From assembly GCA_964006375.1 (NCBI GenBank), contig OZ023264.1, positions 19,425,861 to 19,489,860 on the forward strand: a DNA stretch of 64,000 nt, in the 5' to 3' direction. Numbering within the stretch: the first letter of the stretch is position 1; every line of letters starts with the position of its first letter. Position numbers and translations under genes: made by a program. The stretch comes from Tillus elongatus (taxonomy: Eukaryota; Arthropoda; Insecta; Coleoptera; Cleridae). Below the pieces are notes generated by a model. The model was not told where the DNA came from. It saw nothing but the letters and a program-made list of their open reading frames with translations, and did no database searches. Of the stretch, positions 12,922 to 24,565 are shown piece after piece.

Positions 12922-14080
12922 GCCCCCCCCCCCCTACACATAGTTCTTTTGGGGAGGCCAGGCTAGGACTATACAGACTAGCCTGCCATGGTAGACTGAA
13001 GATCAACCCAGGGCTACTGCAAAATTCAGGAGATCGTGAAGGAGCCCATGCTTGAAATGTGGTCAGACTTCGGGAGCCCGCAAATCTGCAGGGAAAACTA
13101 CTTTACAGTGGAAATCCCCATCCGCGAGGCATGGCGGGACCTGACGCCGGGTATACCACGCTCGTCTGGTTCATGGACGGATCTGGAGGGGAGCGTGGGG
13201 CGGGGGCAGGGGCAGGTGTTTACTCGCAAGGACCGATGATACGTCATAGTATTTCCCTCGGAGCCCATGCACCGGTCTTTCAGGTCGAAATGTACGCCAT
13301 CCTGCACTGTGTGCGGAAGAACAAGAGGGGCTACACCAACCAGCGGATCCTCATAGCCACAGACAGCCAGGCAGCCCTTAAGGCACTAAGTAGCCCCACG
13401 GGTAAATTCCTGGCTGGTGAGTGAGTGCCGAGACGAGACGAGCGACTTGGCTGGGCAGAATAAGGCCACCCTCATCTGGGTGCCGGGTCACTCGAGGGTC
13501 AAAGGCAATGAAGAAGCTGACAGTCTCGCGAAGAGAGGGTCAGCGGAACCATTTATGGGACCAGAACCTGCTCTGGGCGTGACAAAGAGCACTGCCAGGG
13601 GAGTCATTAAGTCCTGGGCCAGAAACCAACACAAGGTATACTGGGCAGACTGTCCAGGGCTCAGACATGGGAAGTCAATAATTGACGAACCCAGTTCAAA
13701 GAGAGTTGTGGAGCTGCTAAATATTAGCAGAGAACAGCTCAGAAACATATCAGGTCTCTTGACGGGACACATGGCCGTCAAGAAACACCTGCATAAAATG
13801 GGGCGGCTCGAGGGGGACCTCGCATGCAGACTCTGCGGCGAGAGGGAGGAATCAGCCCAGCACATCTTGTGCGAGTGTAAACCTCTGGACCGCAAAAGAC
13901 AACTGATCTACGGACAGTCTAGACCGGAGACAGAGCAATATAAAACTTCACCCTACCAATCGCTGTGCAGACTAGTTCAAGGCACAGTGATTTTGGAATG
14001 GGTGGAGTAATACTAAGGGCATGCACTAAAGGTTGCAGTGCTATCGGGGCGGCAAGGCCGCGGACGAGCCCTGAGGAAAA
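12922..14080 (+). mobile_element. RNase-H non-LTR retrotransposon F1, 3-prime part
   Basis: RNase H is readable across two frames: VWFMDGSGGERGAGAG (Asp kept, T of TDGS lost), VEMYAILHCV (Glu), IATDSQAALKAL (Asp), and WVPGHSRVKGNEEADSLAK (last Asp). A C-terminal knuckle CRLCGEREESAQHILCEC follows. A frameshift near 13420 splits it. The 3-prime end is GGACGAGCCCTGAGG plus a short A tail. A 12-bp duplication AACTGCTACCTT (12910-12921 and 14081-14092) flanks it exactly. It is 5-prime truncated and lacks the reverse transcriptase. Confidence 0.9.
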
Positions 14081-14482
14081 AACTGCTACCTTTATAACTT
14101 GGCAGATACTTTACTTTTATAAATATATAAATATGAATTGAGCTTCCTTCTGAAAATCTTTTGTAACTTTAATGAAATTTGTAATAAAAGTTGCTTTTAG
14201 AGAGACTTACACTATCTACAGATATAGCAAAATTTAATTTTTAGCTTTATCGAAAATAGAGTTTTCAGCATTTTGCTCAAAAGGAGTTTTTTTTTTATAA
14301 TAGAGAGATATCGATGATAACACTTACGGAATAATTTTTCAAATGTGCACGTACTAGGACCTCTAAAATCGATCTTCAAGGGCTGTGTAAGTTTAAAGTA
14401 TTAACTTTAGTAATATTCCGTATAACAATAATGTACAATTCTTATGAAAATTCGCTATTATAACGCACCTGCTGCGTCCCGA

Positions 14483-15444
14483 AATTTTTTGAATTAGTCT
14501 GATTCAGTGAATAAATAACTTTGTAATTAAGTCAAGACTAAAAAAGTTTTATGTTGGCATTTGAAATGCGTGATATTTCAACAATATCTAGTAAAATTCC
14601 CGTTATTGACAATCATTTGATAGCACGCGTTGCATAAACTGCTACCAGTCAGCAGTTTAACCAGAAACTTACAAATATTCCCCCACGTCAACTGCCAAAA
14701 CTAAATTATATTGTAACAGTGTTGCAACATGCCAACTCTGATGCTAGTTCCTTTGACGGACGATTCCAAACAATGATTATTGTCGTCCCAAACTCAGTTA
14801 CCCCTTCTATTTGGGCTGATGATATACAAAGTTTACTAATTAATTCACTGTTCACACCAATAAGCCCCAACTTAACACGAAACATTATCGCCGGGGTTAG
14901 GAACTATTTGTAACAATGCTAATTCATGGATATTAATTAGTTTTGTAACTCACATAGAACACTTGATCAAAAATGCTTATTCGTTTTTTGATAAATGCAA
15001 GAAATAGTGAGTAATACCGGCAAGACACTCTTTAATTTGGTTATTTATATGAGGTGTTTGCACTAAAAATGCGGCAAAAATTCTACTTAGGTTACTATTT
15101 GTTACATTACTGACGGTATGAACTCAATAAGGATAGGTTAAATAATAAATAATAAATTTACCAATGTAATTAAATCTTTTGGTTATTTTATGTTCTATTC
15201 TATGACTCATAGAGACTCCCCTATGATATATAGGGTGGCCCAACAGTGCGTTAAAGTTCAATATCTCCTGTATTATTCAATAATAAAAAAAATGGAACAA
15301 AAGTTGCAGCTACTAACGTTATCTACAAACTAAAATGATTTTTGCATATACAGGGTGTTGCATAAGTTAGATACAGCCCAAGCTTCACTTTTTTCACGTG
15401 GGACACCCTGTGTATTGTTTTAAATTTTAATTGCTCTTGTTTTT
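14483..15444. other. No gene seen; a 60-bp inverted repeat
   Basis: No supported coding region; the frame at 14719-14913 is unrecognised. At 15351-15410 CAGGGTGTTG and its rough complement GGACACCCTG, next to TA dinucleotides, look like the ends of a tiny mariner-type MITE. Confidence 0.4.
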
Positions 15445-17250
15445 CTGATTCATCCAGTGTATAGTTCTTGAGGCTCCACGCTGTGACGCGAAAGGTGGAA
15501 AGGGCCCTACACTACGGGGAGAGCACATTAGCTGTGTTCTACGATGTGGAGGGGGCCTTTGATAAGGCAAGGACGGATACAATCTGTGCCGCCCTACAGG
15601 AGAGGGGAACGCCGAGGTCCCTAATAAGCTGGGTGGCGAGCATGCTGGAGGACAGGAGAGCTTCGCTGACCTTGAGGGGCCGAGATGATCCTATTTACCA
15701 AGAAGAGGAAGGTAGAGGGGTTCAGGGCGCCCGTGATGTTTGGAAAACCTTTAGCTTTAGTGCGGGAGATCAAATATCTGGGAGTGATCCTGGACCCCAA
15801 ACTAACATGGGGGTCGCAAATAGATCGCGTAGTGAGGAAGGGAGTAGCGACCCTCTGGCAGCTGCGTCGTGTGATAGGGAGGACCTGGGAACTTAATCCT
15901 CTGATCCTTCATTGGATCTACACTGCGATCGTCAGGCCGAGAATCCTCTATGGGGCGTTGGTGTGGTGGTGTGATGTGAACCAAACTACCAGCAGGAAGC
16001 TGGCCAAACTCCAAAAGCTGGCAATCCTGGGTATCACAGGCGCTATGAGGACGACACCCTCAGCCGCGCTAGAGGTCCTGTTGATGCTGCCACCGCTTCC
16101 CATCTGTATCAGTTTGGAGGCTATGGCATCGCATCTTAGAATGCGGGACTCAGGAAACTGGTGCGGAGAGAGGGAGCAGTAATAGGGCATGTAGGAGTCG
16201 TCAAGGAGGTGGAAAAGGAAATTCGGAATTCCGCCATAAAGGTGCGGGATGCCGAGGACGATATTAGGTTGACTAGGCCATATACCCTCAGGATCCCCAG
16301 TAGGGATCAGTGGAGGGAAAATGAGGTTGCATTCCAGCCCGCAAGCCTGGTCTGTTTCACCGACGGATCGCGGCTGGAGGACCAACAATCCTCCGAGGCA
16401 GGAATATACATCGAGGGCCTGGGGGTGCGCGAGAGCTATACTCTTGGCGCATATAGCACGGCATTCGAAACAGAGGTGTCTGTGGCTAATAGACAGGATG
16501 TGAAGAGGAGTCCCGACAAATGTGTGTACATCTGCTCGGATAGCCAGGCGGTCTTCCGGGCAGTCTGCGCGGATAGAATCAGATCAACACTGGTTCAAGA
16601 GTGCGCTGACGCCCTCAGAAAACTAGCCAGGACGAAGAAGGTGCAACTGGTGTGAGTTCCGGGGACACTGTGGCGTAGCGGGGAATGAGGTGGCGAATAA
16701 TCTCGCAAGACTAGGTTCCCGGCGGCCGTTCTGTGGCCCGGAGCCTGCAATAGGCATAAGTAGGAAGACAGTCTCTGTCGCCTTAGACAGGTGGACCGAG
16801 GAAGCAATGGAGAGGCACTGGGGGTCGGTTGGTGGCTGCAGGCAGGCGAGGGACTTCGTGGAGGGGCTGGACAGAGATAAAGCTGTCTGGCTAATCGGAA
16901 GGAGTCGACCTACGCTTCGCCGCATCCTTGTGGTGCTGACAGGCCACTGCGCCCTTAGAAGGCACCTCACATTGATAGGCGTAGAGAGGGATCCCATTTG
17001 CCAGGAATGCGGCGAGGATGAAGTAACGTCCTACCACTACCTGTGTGAATGCGAAGCTTTTGGGAGTCTTCGAGCAGAATTGTTCGGATCGAGGACTCTG
17101 CAGAGGAATCAGGTAAGTACCGTCCACTTGAGGCCTGTCACGGCCTTCATCCGAGGAAGAGTAGAGCATGGTTGCTAGGGTTGGCAAAAGGGCCCATTGT
17201 GGCGTAATTGTTTGGCGTTGGCCTCCCCACCACTGCTACTACTAGTAGTT
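15445..17250 (+). mobile_element. RNase-H non-LTR retrotransposon F2, internally deleted
   Basis: Reverse transcriptase starts with LAVFYDVEGAFDKARTD and LISWVASMLEDRRASLTLRG, then jumps near 15680 to the post-YADD region (MILFTKKRKVEGF, IKYLGVILDPKLTWG, ILYGALVWW). The segment carrying PQG and YADD is deleted. RNase H follows in shifted frames: VCFTDGSRLEDQQ, CSDSQAVFRAV, then NEVANNLARLGSR. The knuckle is CQECGEDEVTSYHYLCEC. The end is GGCCTCCCCACCACTG plus (CTA)n. It is 5-prime truncated and inactive. Confidence 0.88.
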
Positions 17251-17594
17251 GTTGAGGTGTATACAGATTCGTTCAAAAGTTATCGCCACTTCTCTAAAAC
17301 ATCAGCGGCACATTTGACGGTCTGTATCTTCAATAAGATGTCAGCATGTAACACTCTCTGTGTACAGTTCCTGTCTAGACTCCTCTCAGTTTGATTATTA
17401 ATAGTCTGTTGGGACATATGAAGTATTATATTAAAATGTACTGTCACTACTTCTCAAAACCTAGTACTTCTTCCGACCTCGCTTTATTATTTCTGAAGAC
17501 TTGCAATTATCGGCTTGTTTCAACTGTGACATATCCCTTAAAGAATGACCACCATTTTGCTCAGCACATAGGTTTAAGCGAGTTTCAAAAGAAT
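17251..17594. other. No gene seen
   Basis: Unassigned sequence between the F2 tail and a mariner fragment. Confidence 0.4.
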
Positions 17595-17965
17595 AGTTAG
17601 CGTCTCGTAATACACATAAATTAATATTATCAAATACATCACGGTTCTTGCTTTCATATCTTCTTTTGTCGACGGTTGTGTCTGATTAACTAAATTTTTC
17701 GCTTTTGTTAGATCAGGTGACCTAGGCGGCCATTTATTCGACCCTCCTCTCCCAATCAATCGTTCTGGAAAATGTTGGTTACGAAAAGCATGAATTTTAC
17801 CTGTATGATGAACTGAGGCACCGTCATGCATAAACCACATATGATCACGTATGCTGACAGGCAGATGGTCTAATAATGGTTCAAGGTCTGCTCTCAGAAA
17901 CTGAAGATATCGCTGTGCAGTGAGCCGTTTTTCAAAGAAATGCGGGCCGATAACAAAATCTCAAG
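17595..17965 (-). pseudogene. Mariner/Tc1-superfamily transposase fragment
   Basis: The reverse strand reads VIGPHFFEKRLTAQRYLQFL, then WFMHDGASVHHTGKIHAF (second Asp) and RLIGRGGSNKWPPRSPDLT. The expected PLDFFLWG that would hold the third acidic residue is deleted; the frame resumes at NLVNQTQPSTKEDMKAR. Both ends are missing. It resembles the 7046 and 56640 transposases in style but is a different sequence. Confidence 0.8.
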
Positions 17966-18024
17966 TTTTCATCATCAGGTCCCGACTTGGTGAAAATATG
18001 ACCACCTCAGGAGTATGCCCTTTC

Positions 18025-18028
<4 letters not shown>

Positions 18029-18103
<75 letters not shown>
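18029..18103. repeat. (TA)n microsatellite
   Basis: Pure TA tract of 75 bp just beyond the mariner fragment. Confidence 0.98.
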
Positions 18104-18105
<2 letters not shown>

Positions 18106-18290
18106 TCTGGAACCCTTTTCTCCGTTAGTGTAAAGGGTTTTCCTCTTTAACAGTCTTGCGTATTTTCCCAACCACTAAATCTAATTAATATTTACATTTG
18201 ACTAATATTCACATTTCAATTCAAAAACCGATTGCCTGATAACTAACTTTAACTGTCATGTACACACTTTACGTTTAACACTACTGTAGA
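18104..18290. other. No gene seen
   Basis: AT-rich spacer; its right part is probably the displaced 3-prime flank of the RTE-type element into which the SINE inserted. Confidence 0.4.
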
Positions 18291-18633
18291 GCCTCGGTGG
18301 TTCAGTTGAAACGACGTGTACCTCTGAACCGAGGGCTACCGGGTTCGATTCCCAGGGTTTATCTTTCAGTGTTTTAGTACATACTGTACAATTAGCAACA
18401 ACCGAGGTTGTGACATTGTATTTGAGCAAGTTAAATGTCTGCTCGCTCCGCCCTTCAGAGGGGGCGTAAAGCCGTCAGTCTCGTGTCCATGCAATGTTTG
18501 GCACGTTAAAAATCCCTACCCTCCTTACAGAAAGACAGGGGTTTGGCAAAATTTCCAGGACAGTGAGGTGAAACTGCTCCCTAGCATCGGTGATTGGCCA
18601 TAGTCGAGAAAATAGACCGACGTTAAAGAAAAA
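18291..18633 (+). mobile_element. tRNA-derived SINE, copy 2
   Basis: The head GCCTCGGTGGTTCAG with B box GGTTCGATTCC, the shared body and the tail GACGTTAAAGAAAAAA are all present. Candidate target duplication AACACTAC at 18277-18284 and 18634-18641. It lies beside the 3-prime end of the RTE-type element, probably within its former UTR. Confidence 0.88.
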
Positions 18634-18641
18634 AACACTAC

Positions 18642-19620
18642 CCTATATTACCATTTTGTATGCACAAACTTCGTCAACTGTTTCTTGTCGTGTGCTGGTA
18701 GCTTTGCCTCTTGCCACGTCTTGCCTTTTTCCTGCAGAGTCTCTGCCATACTATCGTTTCGCATTTTCTGAGGTCTCCCTCTTTTTCGCTTTGGAGCGAT
18801 TTTTTCCTCCCATGCTCTTTTCAGTTGTCTGTTGTTACTCATTCGATATATATGACCCAGCCGTTGTGTTTTTTTCTTATCTGTACATCCTACAACTGAC
18901 TGCACACTCAACTCATTCCTTATATAATCATTATCTCTTTTCGTCATCTCTTTTACTCTTCTCAAATATTTCATTTCGGGAGCTTGCACTTTGCTTTTTA
19001 GCCTAGCAGAGAGCACCCGTGACTCACTTCCAAATGTCAAAGTAGGCTGATATGTGGTTTTATATACTGTGAGCTTTGTTTTGCCGACGCCTCTATTTTC
19101 CTCAGGAAGTTGCTGTTCATTGCATGGTATAGTTTGACAGTGTGTTCTATGCGTGTGTTGAATTCTGTTTTACGGCTCCCATTCACTACCAAGTACTTGA
19201 ACTTCTCCACCTGTTCTAATCTTCTGTTATTGATATTGTTACTGATGGATCTGTTCTTTCTTGAGATTACCATTACATTTGTCTTTTCTGTATTAATTTT
19301 TATATTATGCTTCCAAAACGTTTTTCCAAACTACCAAGTTTTTTAGGAGCTCATTTACCATAGGAGAAAATATTGCAAGGTCCTCTGCGCATACACATTC
19401 TCTTAGCCACATCGGTTCTCGGTTCTTGTATCCTAGCTGCACTATTTTATCCTGGATTTCCACTGTCTTCTTATTTCATTCATGAAAACAATTATCAGAA
19501 TGGGGCTATCACCCTCCTTGTTTCAGGCCATCATCAGTTACAAATTGTTTTAATTCCATACCCCTTACCCTGACATAATTTATGTTATGGGTATATACGC
19601 TCTTTATTGCTGTTATTATT

Positions 19621-19686
<66 letters not shown>

Positions 19687-20650
19687 CCTTCTTGCTCATT
19701 TCGTCCAAATTTTATTTTCTAGAACTCGGTTAAAAACTTTTTCCCAGTCTACGAATGCCAGAAACACTTCTTTGGCCTGTTCAGGAGTTTTTGCTATTAT
19801 TTGTTTTTGGCGGAAAATATGGTCTTGTATATTATAACCTGTTTCAAAACGATCCTGTGAGGCTCCTATTTGCGACACTATTTCACTTCTGAGTCTTTTT
19901 TCTAGTATATACTCATATACTTTACCAGCCATACACTGCAGCAATATTCCTCTATAATTTTTACAGTTCAAGATGTCACCTTTTAAATATTGTGACTATT
20001 ATGCTAATTTACCAGCCTAGAGGAACTTTTCTTTCTCTCCACGCCCACTGGCAAACTTGCAGCAGCATTTTTTCTATCCAGTACTATATGCTTGATTATT
20101 TTAGGTACAATGCTATCATAGCCTGCTGCCTTTCTCTTTTTGATTTGTTTTATAGCATTCTTTAATTTTTCCATAGTTGAATCATCTCCGAGGTCACCTA
20201 TTCTTTCGCTGTTGCCACTTTGAGTTAACACGTCTCCCTGCCGCTTTTGAGCATCTGCAGTAAGCAGTTCTTGGAAATGTTGTTTCCATCTTTCTAATAC
20301 CTCTGCTTTATCTCTCACTATACATCCCTTTTTACACTTGATATGATTCAATTTGCACTGTTTAGGTGTTCTTAAATTAAGGGACGCTGTAGAATAACTT
20401 TCGATTTCCAGTACTGTCTGTTTTCATCTGCCTTTCCAAAATCTTTCCCTAACAACCTTTATTTTAGTAACTTTTACCAACCTGTTAACTTTGTTTCTTT
20501 GCTTTCACAAGATTATTTACTTTTTTATAAGGTAATTCTTGCAAAGCTTTTGTTTGTTTTTACTTGTGTCTTTATCTCTTAATTCCACCATACTGTTTGT
20601 TTCTTTGACTTACGTATATCATACACATTCATAAATCCTTTAGACTTGGA
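18642..20650 (-). mobile_element. RTE-type non-LTR retrotransposon, decayed
   Basis: In reverse: a linker (GKADENRQYWKSK), VERWKQHFQELLTADAQK (20330-20230), TMEKLKNAIKQIKKRKAAG, KNYRGILLQCMAGKVYEYIL, then EVFLAFVDWEKVFNR (first Asp motif). The catalytic block has become CAEDLAIFS (near 19375). The thumb (NGSRKTEFNTRIEHTVKLYH) and a C-terminal MKYLRRVKEMTKRD ... KRKRGRPQK tail end at a stop at 18648. A TA tract (19623-19684) replaces or interrupts part of the palm. The endonuclease was not found. Clade is assigned from motif wording. Confidence 0.85.
19623..19684. repeat. (TA)n microsatellite
   Basis: Pure TA tract of 62 bp inside the RTE-type reverse transcriptase. Confidence 0.98.
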
Positions 20651-21420
20651 TAACGCTTGTTTTGGTAAGTGGTAGTTAAAGGTATTGAAATATCCCTGTA
20701 TCAAACGACTGCAGCTTCCTTATCTCTATAATGTGAGAATTCAGACAATTTATCTAAGAACATGAACTCGTAGGGCACTTCTACAGTTCCAAGCAGCGAA
20801 TTAATCATTTTCAATGCACGTTATGTGTAAAGAGTAAAAATGGAATTAGTGAGCTGTATGAAACGTGAACTCCATTTCTCATTCCGTTTATGAACGTGGA
20901 GACTAAGAATTTTTGTTCCTTAGAGTTAAAAGCTTTTGTATCTCTTTTTACTTTTGTATCTGCTCGTTAGGTGGCTATAAAGTTGAGAATAACTGCAGAA
21001 TTTCCTTGGCATCTTACGTTACAATTGCCGTGCGGTTTAAGTCTGTTTTTTAAAATGTCAAAGTGTAAGAAACACGTGGTAATAACGCGTAACCACTTAT
21101 ACACAGGGTGTCGATAAAGTTCTGTACAAAATTCATAAGTTTGTTACTGAATCTTTATTTGCAAAATTCTGAACTAGATTGCCTTTATTTGAAAATAAAT
21201 TCAGCTAATTAAAAGCGCCTCGACAAAAAAATCGAAAACGTGATAAACGGATTTTGATCTAAAAGGGTTTAGAACCATCTCGTAATTATAAACGTACAAA
21301 CGGCTGTATCCCCACTAGATTGGACAAACCTATGATGAGCTGGGTGGTTACAGTTAAACACGCATTACATGTTTAGACATATATTTAAAATAATGAGAAT
21401 AACTTGAAAAGAAAAAAAAT
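20651..21420. other. No gene seen
   Basis: Could hold eroded upstream parts of the RTE-type element, but no endonuclease motif was readable. ACACAGGGTGTCGATAAAG near 21102 looks like a mariner-type terminus without a partner. Confidence 0.4.
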
Positions 21421-22032
21421 CGGGACGCAGCAAGTGCGTTATAGTAGCCAATTTTAATAAGAATTGTACATTATTATTATACGGCGTATTAGTAAAGTTT
21501 AAACTTTAAACTTACGCAGACCTTGAAGATCGATTTTAAAGGTCCTGGTACGCGCACATTTGAAGAATTATTTCGAAAGTGTTACCATCAATATCTCTCT
21601 ATTATAAAAAAAAATCTTGCGTTTTAACTCCTTTTGAGAAAAATGCACAAAACTAATTTTCTATGGAGATAAAGAACTACATTTTGTTATATCTGTAGAT
21701 AGTGTAAGTCTCTTTAAAAGAAACTTGTATTACAAATTTCATTAAAGTTACGCAGAAGATTTCCAGAAGAAAACTTAATTCATGTTTAGAAAAGTAAAGT
21801 ATCTGCCAAATTATAAACGTAGCAGTTATTTTTCCTTGTTAATCGCCAGTATGATTTCGTTTTACTCAACCTAATCAAACCGGGGTTTTCAATAACAATT
21901 ACAACCATAACGAAAGGTGACAAACTTATTTAGGCGTTTTAAACAAAAATGATATCTTGTTCAAAACGTATTAAATCTGTGAACTATTGTTTTTCCAAAT
22001 GTTAAAATAAAACATTAAAAAAATACATGCAT

Positions 22033-22101
22033 CCAGCTGGATTCAATCGCGTCACCTTCTACGTGGGATGCGATAATGGTAACCGCTACGCTATCTGGGC
22101 A
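22033..22101 (-). repeat. tRNA-like segment in reversed family B
   Basis: The reverse strand gives AGATAGCGTAGCGGTTACC and, 45 bp on, GATTGAATCC, in A- and B-box positions. Homologue of 12614-12681. Confidence 0.6.
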
Positions 22102-22275
22102 CCCGTCAACAAATGTTTTACTTGCGTCATACTTTAGATCAGCTCCAAGCCCGGGATATTATATTCAAAATATACAAAATTAATTAATTACAAAAAATTA
22201 GGTAGTAGAATTACCATTGAAACACATCCCACGGCTGTTTCGGTCTTATATGACGCCCTATGTTTAAAGATAAAA

Positions 22276-22893
22276 GACACTATTTTAGAATCATTTTTAT
22301 AGAGCCCTGGCTTGATTTTGTTTACATTTTTGCTACATTATTATGCGACAGCATAACATATCTATGCTGCGCTAAAACTGTGTTTGAGGCCGTTAATAAA
22401 GCTACAAATATAGTGTATTTTAATAATTGATTGAATTGCCGAGTTAAATAAAATCACTTGACAAATTTTTAATTTCATGTCATCTGTCATTTTCCATAAC
22501 TGCGACCAAGATTTAACGATTCTGGGTTCGAGTATTATGTTTTCTGCCTGGTATATATTTATTTTGCTTACCGTTGTTGTATACGACACTATTTTAGAAT
22601 CATTTTTATAGAGCCCTGGCTTGATTTTGTTTACATTTTTGCTACATTATTATGCGACAGCATAACATATCTATGCTGCACTAAAACTGTGTTTGAGGCC
22701 GTTAATAAAGCTACAAATATAGTGTATTTTAATAATTGATTGAATTGCCGAGTTAAATAAAATCACTTGACAAATTTTTAATTTCATTTCATCTGTCATT
22801 TTCCATAACTGCGACCAAGATTTAACGATTCTGAGTTCGGGTATTATGTTTTCTGCCTGGTATATATTTATTTTGCTTACCGTTGTTGTATGA
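22276..22893. repeat. 309-bp tandem duplication
   Basis: 22276-22584 and 22585-22893 are nearly identical head-to-tail copies beginning GACACTATTTTAGAATC. The other B copies have one copy, so this is a local duplication. Confidence 0.92.
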
Positions 22894-23040
22894 ATTAAAC
22901 TACGCATGACAGTTAACTACTCTGTCTGTCAGGCATTCGACTTTAACCATTAAGTCGTTTCAACGCAAGTTTTTGGGACTTTATTTTTAATTTGGAAAAA
23001 ACTCTAAATATTGTGCACCTAATTACTTAAAATTCAGGTC

Positions 23041-24438
23041 CCCCTCGAACCGCACCACTTTATGCAGGTGTTTCTTGACGGCCATGTGTCCCGCCAAGAG
23101 ACCTGTTATGTTTCTGAGCTGTCCTCTGCTATGAGCTCCACAGCTCTCTTTGAACTGGGTTCGTCAATTACTGACTTCCCATGTCTGAGCCCTGAACAGT
23201 CCGCCCAGTACACCTTGTTTTCGTTTCTCACCCGGGACTTGATGGCTTCCCTGGCCGTGTTCTTTGTCACGCCCAGAAGCGGTTCTGGTCCCATAAATGC
23301 TGACCATCTCTTCGCGAGCCTATCAGCTTCTTCATTGTCTTTGACCCCCGAGTGACCCGGCACCCAGATGAGGGTAACCTCATTCTGCTCAGCCAGGTCG
23401 CTCGTCTCGTCTCGGCACTCACTTACCAGCCTGGAGTTTACCCGTGGGCTACTTAGGGCTTTAAGGGATGCCTGGCTGTCTGTGGCTATGAGGATCCGCT
23501 TGTTGGTGTAACCCCTCCTCTTGTTCTCCCGCACACAGTGCAGGATGGCGTACATTTCGGCCGTTTCATGGGCTCCGAGAGAAATACTATGACTTACTCT
23601 GAATAAACACCTGCCCCCGCCCCACGCTCCCCGCCGTGTCCCTTTGTGAACCAGACGAGCGCGTCCCGTTTTAAGCCCGGCTTCTCCTCCGACCATGCCT
23701 CTCGGTCGGGGATTTCCACTGTAAAGGTGTTTTCCCTACAGATTCGCAGGCACGCGAGGTCTGACCTCATTTCAAGCATGGGCTCCTTCACGATCTCCTT
23801 AATTTTGCAGTGACGCCTGAAGCCTGGGTTGATCTTCAGTCTACCATTGCTAGTCTGTATAGTCTTAGCCTGGCCTCCCCCATGATAACTAGGTGTAGGG
23901 AGGCAGATCCAGCAACACCTCCATGGCGGCTGTTGGGGTCGAAGTCATGGCCCCTATGATCCCCAGGCATGCCATCCTTTGGATCTTGCCTAGTTTTTGT
24001 TTGGCACTGGATTGTGTCACTTTAGGCCACCAGACGAGTGTCGCGTAAGTTGACGATGGTCTGACCACCCTTGTGTACAGCCAGTGGGCCATACTAGGTC
24101 TTAATCCCTACATTTTTACATATAGCCGCCTAGTGACGGCTAGGCTCATGACTGCCTTACGCAGTATTTTTTTAACATGACCATTTCAGGTTAGCTTAGA
24201 GTCTGATACGACCCCAAGATATTTTATCTCCCTGGCCATTGGGATGTTTCTGCCGTATAGAGTTAGAGTTCTGTGGCTCTTTTACTTCCTCCTCATCGTA
24301 AACGGTATGGCGGTTGCTTTCTCGGGGCTCACCCCGAGCCCCTGGCCAACCGTACACCTTTCCACCACATTCAGTGTTGTCTGCATCCGCATAGCCCTGT
24401 ACCTCGTACTCCCACCCGAGAGCCTCCGTAGCAGCAAC
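23041..24438 (-). mobile_element. RNase-H non-LTR retrotransposon F1, RT thumb plus RNase H
   Basis: Reverse-strand order: RT tail (MAREIKYLGVVSDSKLTWNG, VVRPSSTYATLVWW), linker EPMLEMRSDLACLRICRE, RNase H with WFTKGHGGERGAG (catalytic Asp changed to Lys), AEMYAILHCV, IATDSQASLKAL and NEEADRLAKR. It is truncated before the C-terminal knuckle and before the RT catalytic core. Frameshifts at about 23600 and 24230. It sits between a B copy and a family A 3-prime end. Confidence 0.87.
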
Positions 24439-24565
24439 TACATACCAAAAGTTAAATCCTTATGTTACAAGAAAATAAAGTTATAAGTATTTAGGTAAAC
24501 AAATATTAGGTGCTAGATCATTTCTATGAAAATTCACTACCATGACACAATTGCTGCGTCTAGAC
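24439..24565 (+). mobile_element. Family A element, 3-prime end
   Basis: Contains TAGATCATTTCTATGAAAATTCACTACC and a diverged hairpin end TTGCTGCGTCTAGAC. Matches the reversed copy starting at 1806. Confidence 0.75.

Larger units (their letters stand above)
11636..14482 (+). mobile_element. Family B element (long relative of A), interrupted
   Basis: The start (GAAAATTCGCTAATAGATG, then GATGAGC...GGGTCCTAGAACACA) and the end (ATGAAAATTCGCTATTATAACGCACCTGCTGCGT) are variants of the family A termini. The interior differs: it contains a tRNA-like segment, a 23-bp inverted repeat (12518-12617) and no long TA tract. An F1 retrotransposon occupies 12922-14080. The reversed copy at 21421-23040 shows the uninterrupted site. 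I see no transposase or Rep/helicase. Confidence 0.75.
21421..23040 (-). mobile_element. Family B element, reversed copy
   Basis: Begins with the reversed terminus GGACGCAGCAAGTGCGTTAT and mirrors 11840-14482 along its length. At about 21820-21850 it has the uninterrupted sequence into which F1 inserted in the other copy. It includes a 309-bp tandem duplication and the tRNA-like segment (-). Its 5-prime end is replaced by an F1 retrotransposon. Confidence 0.8.
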
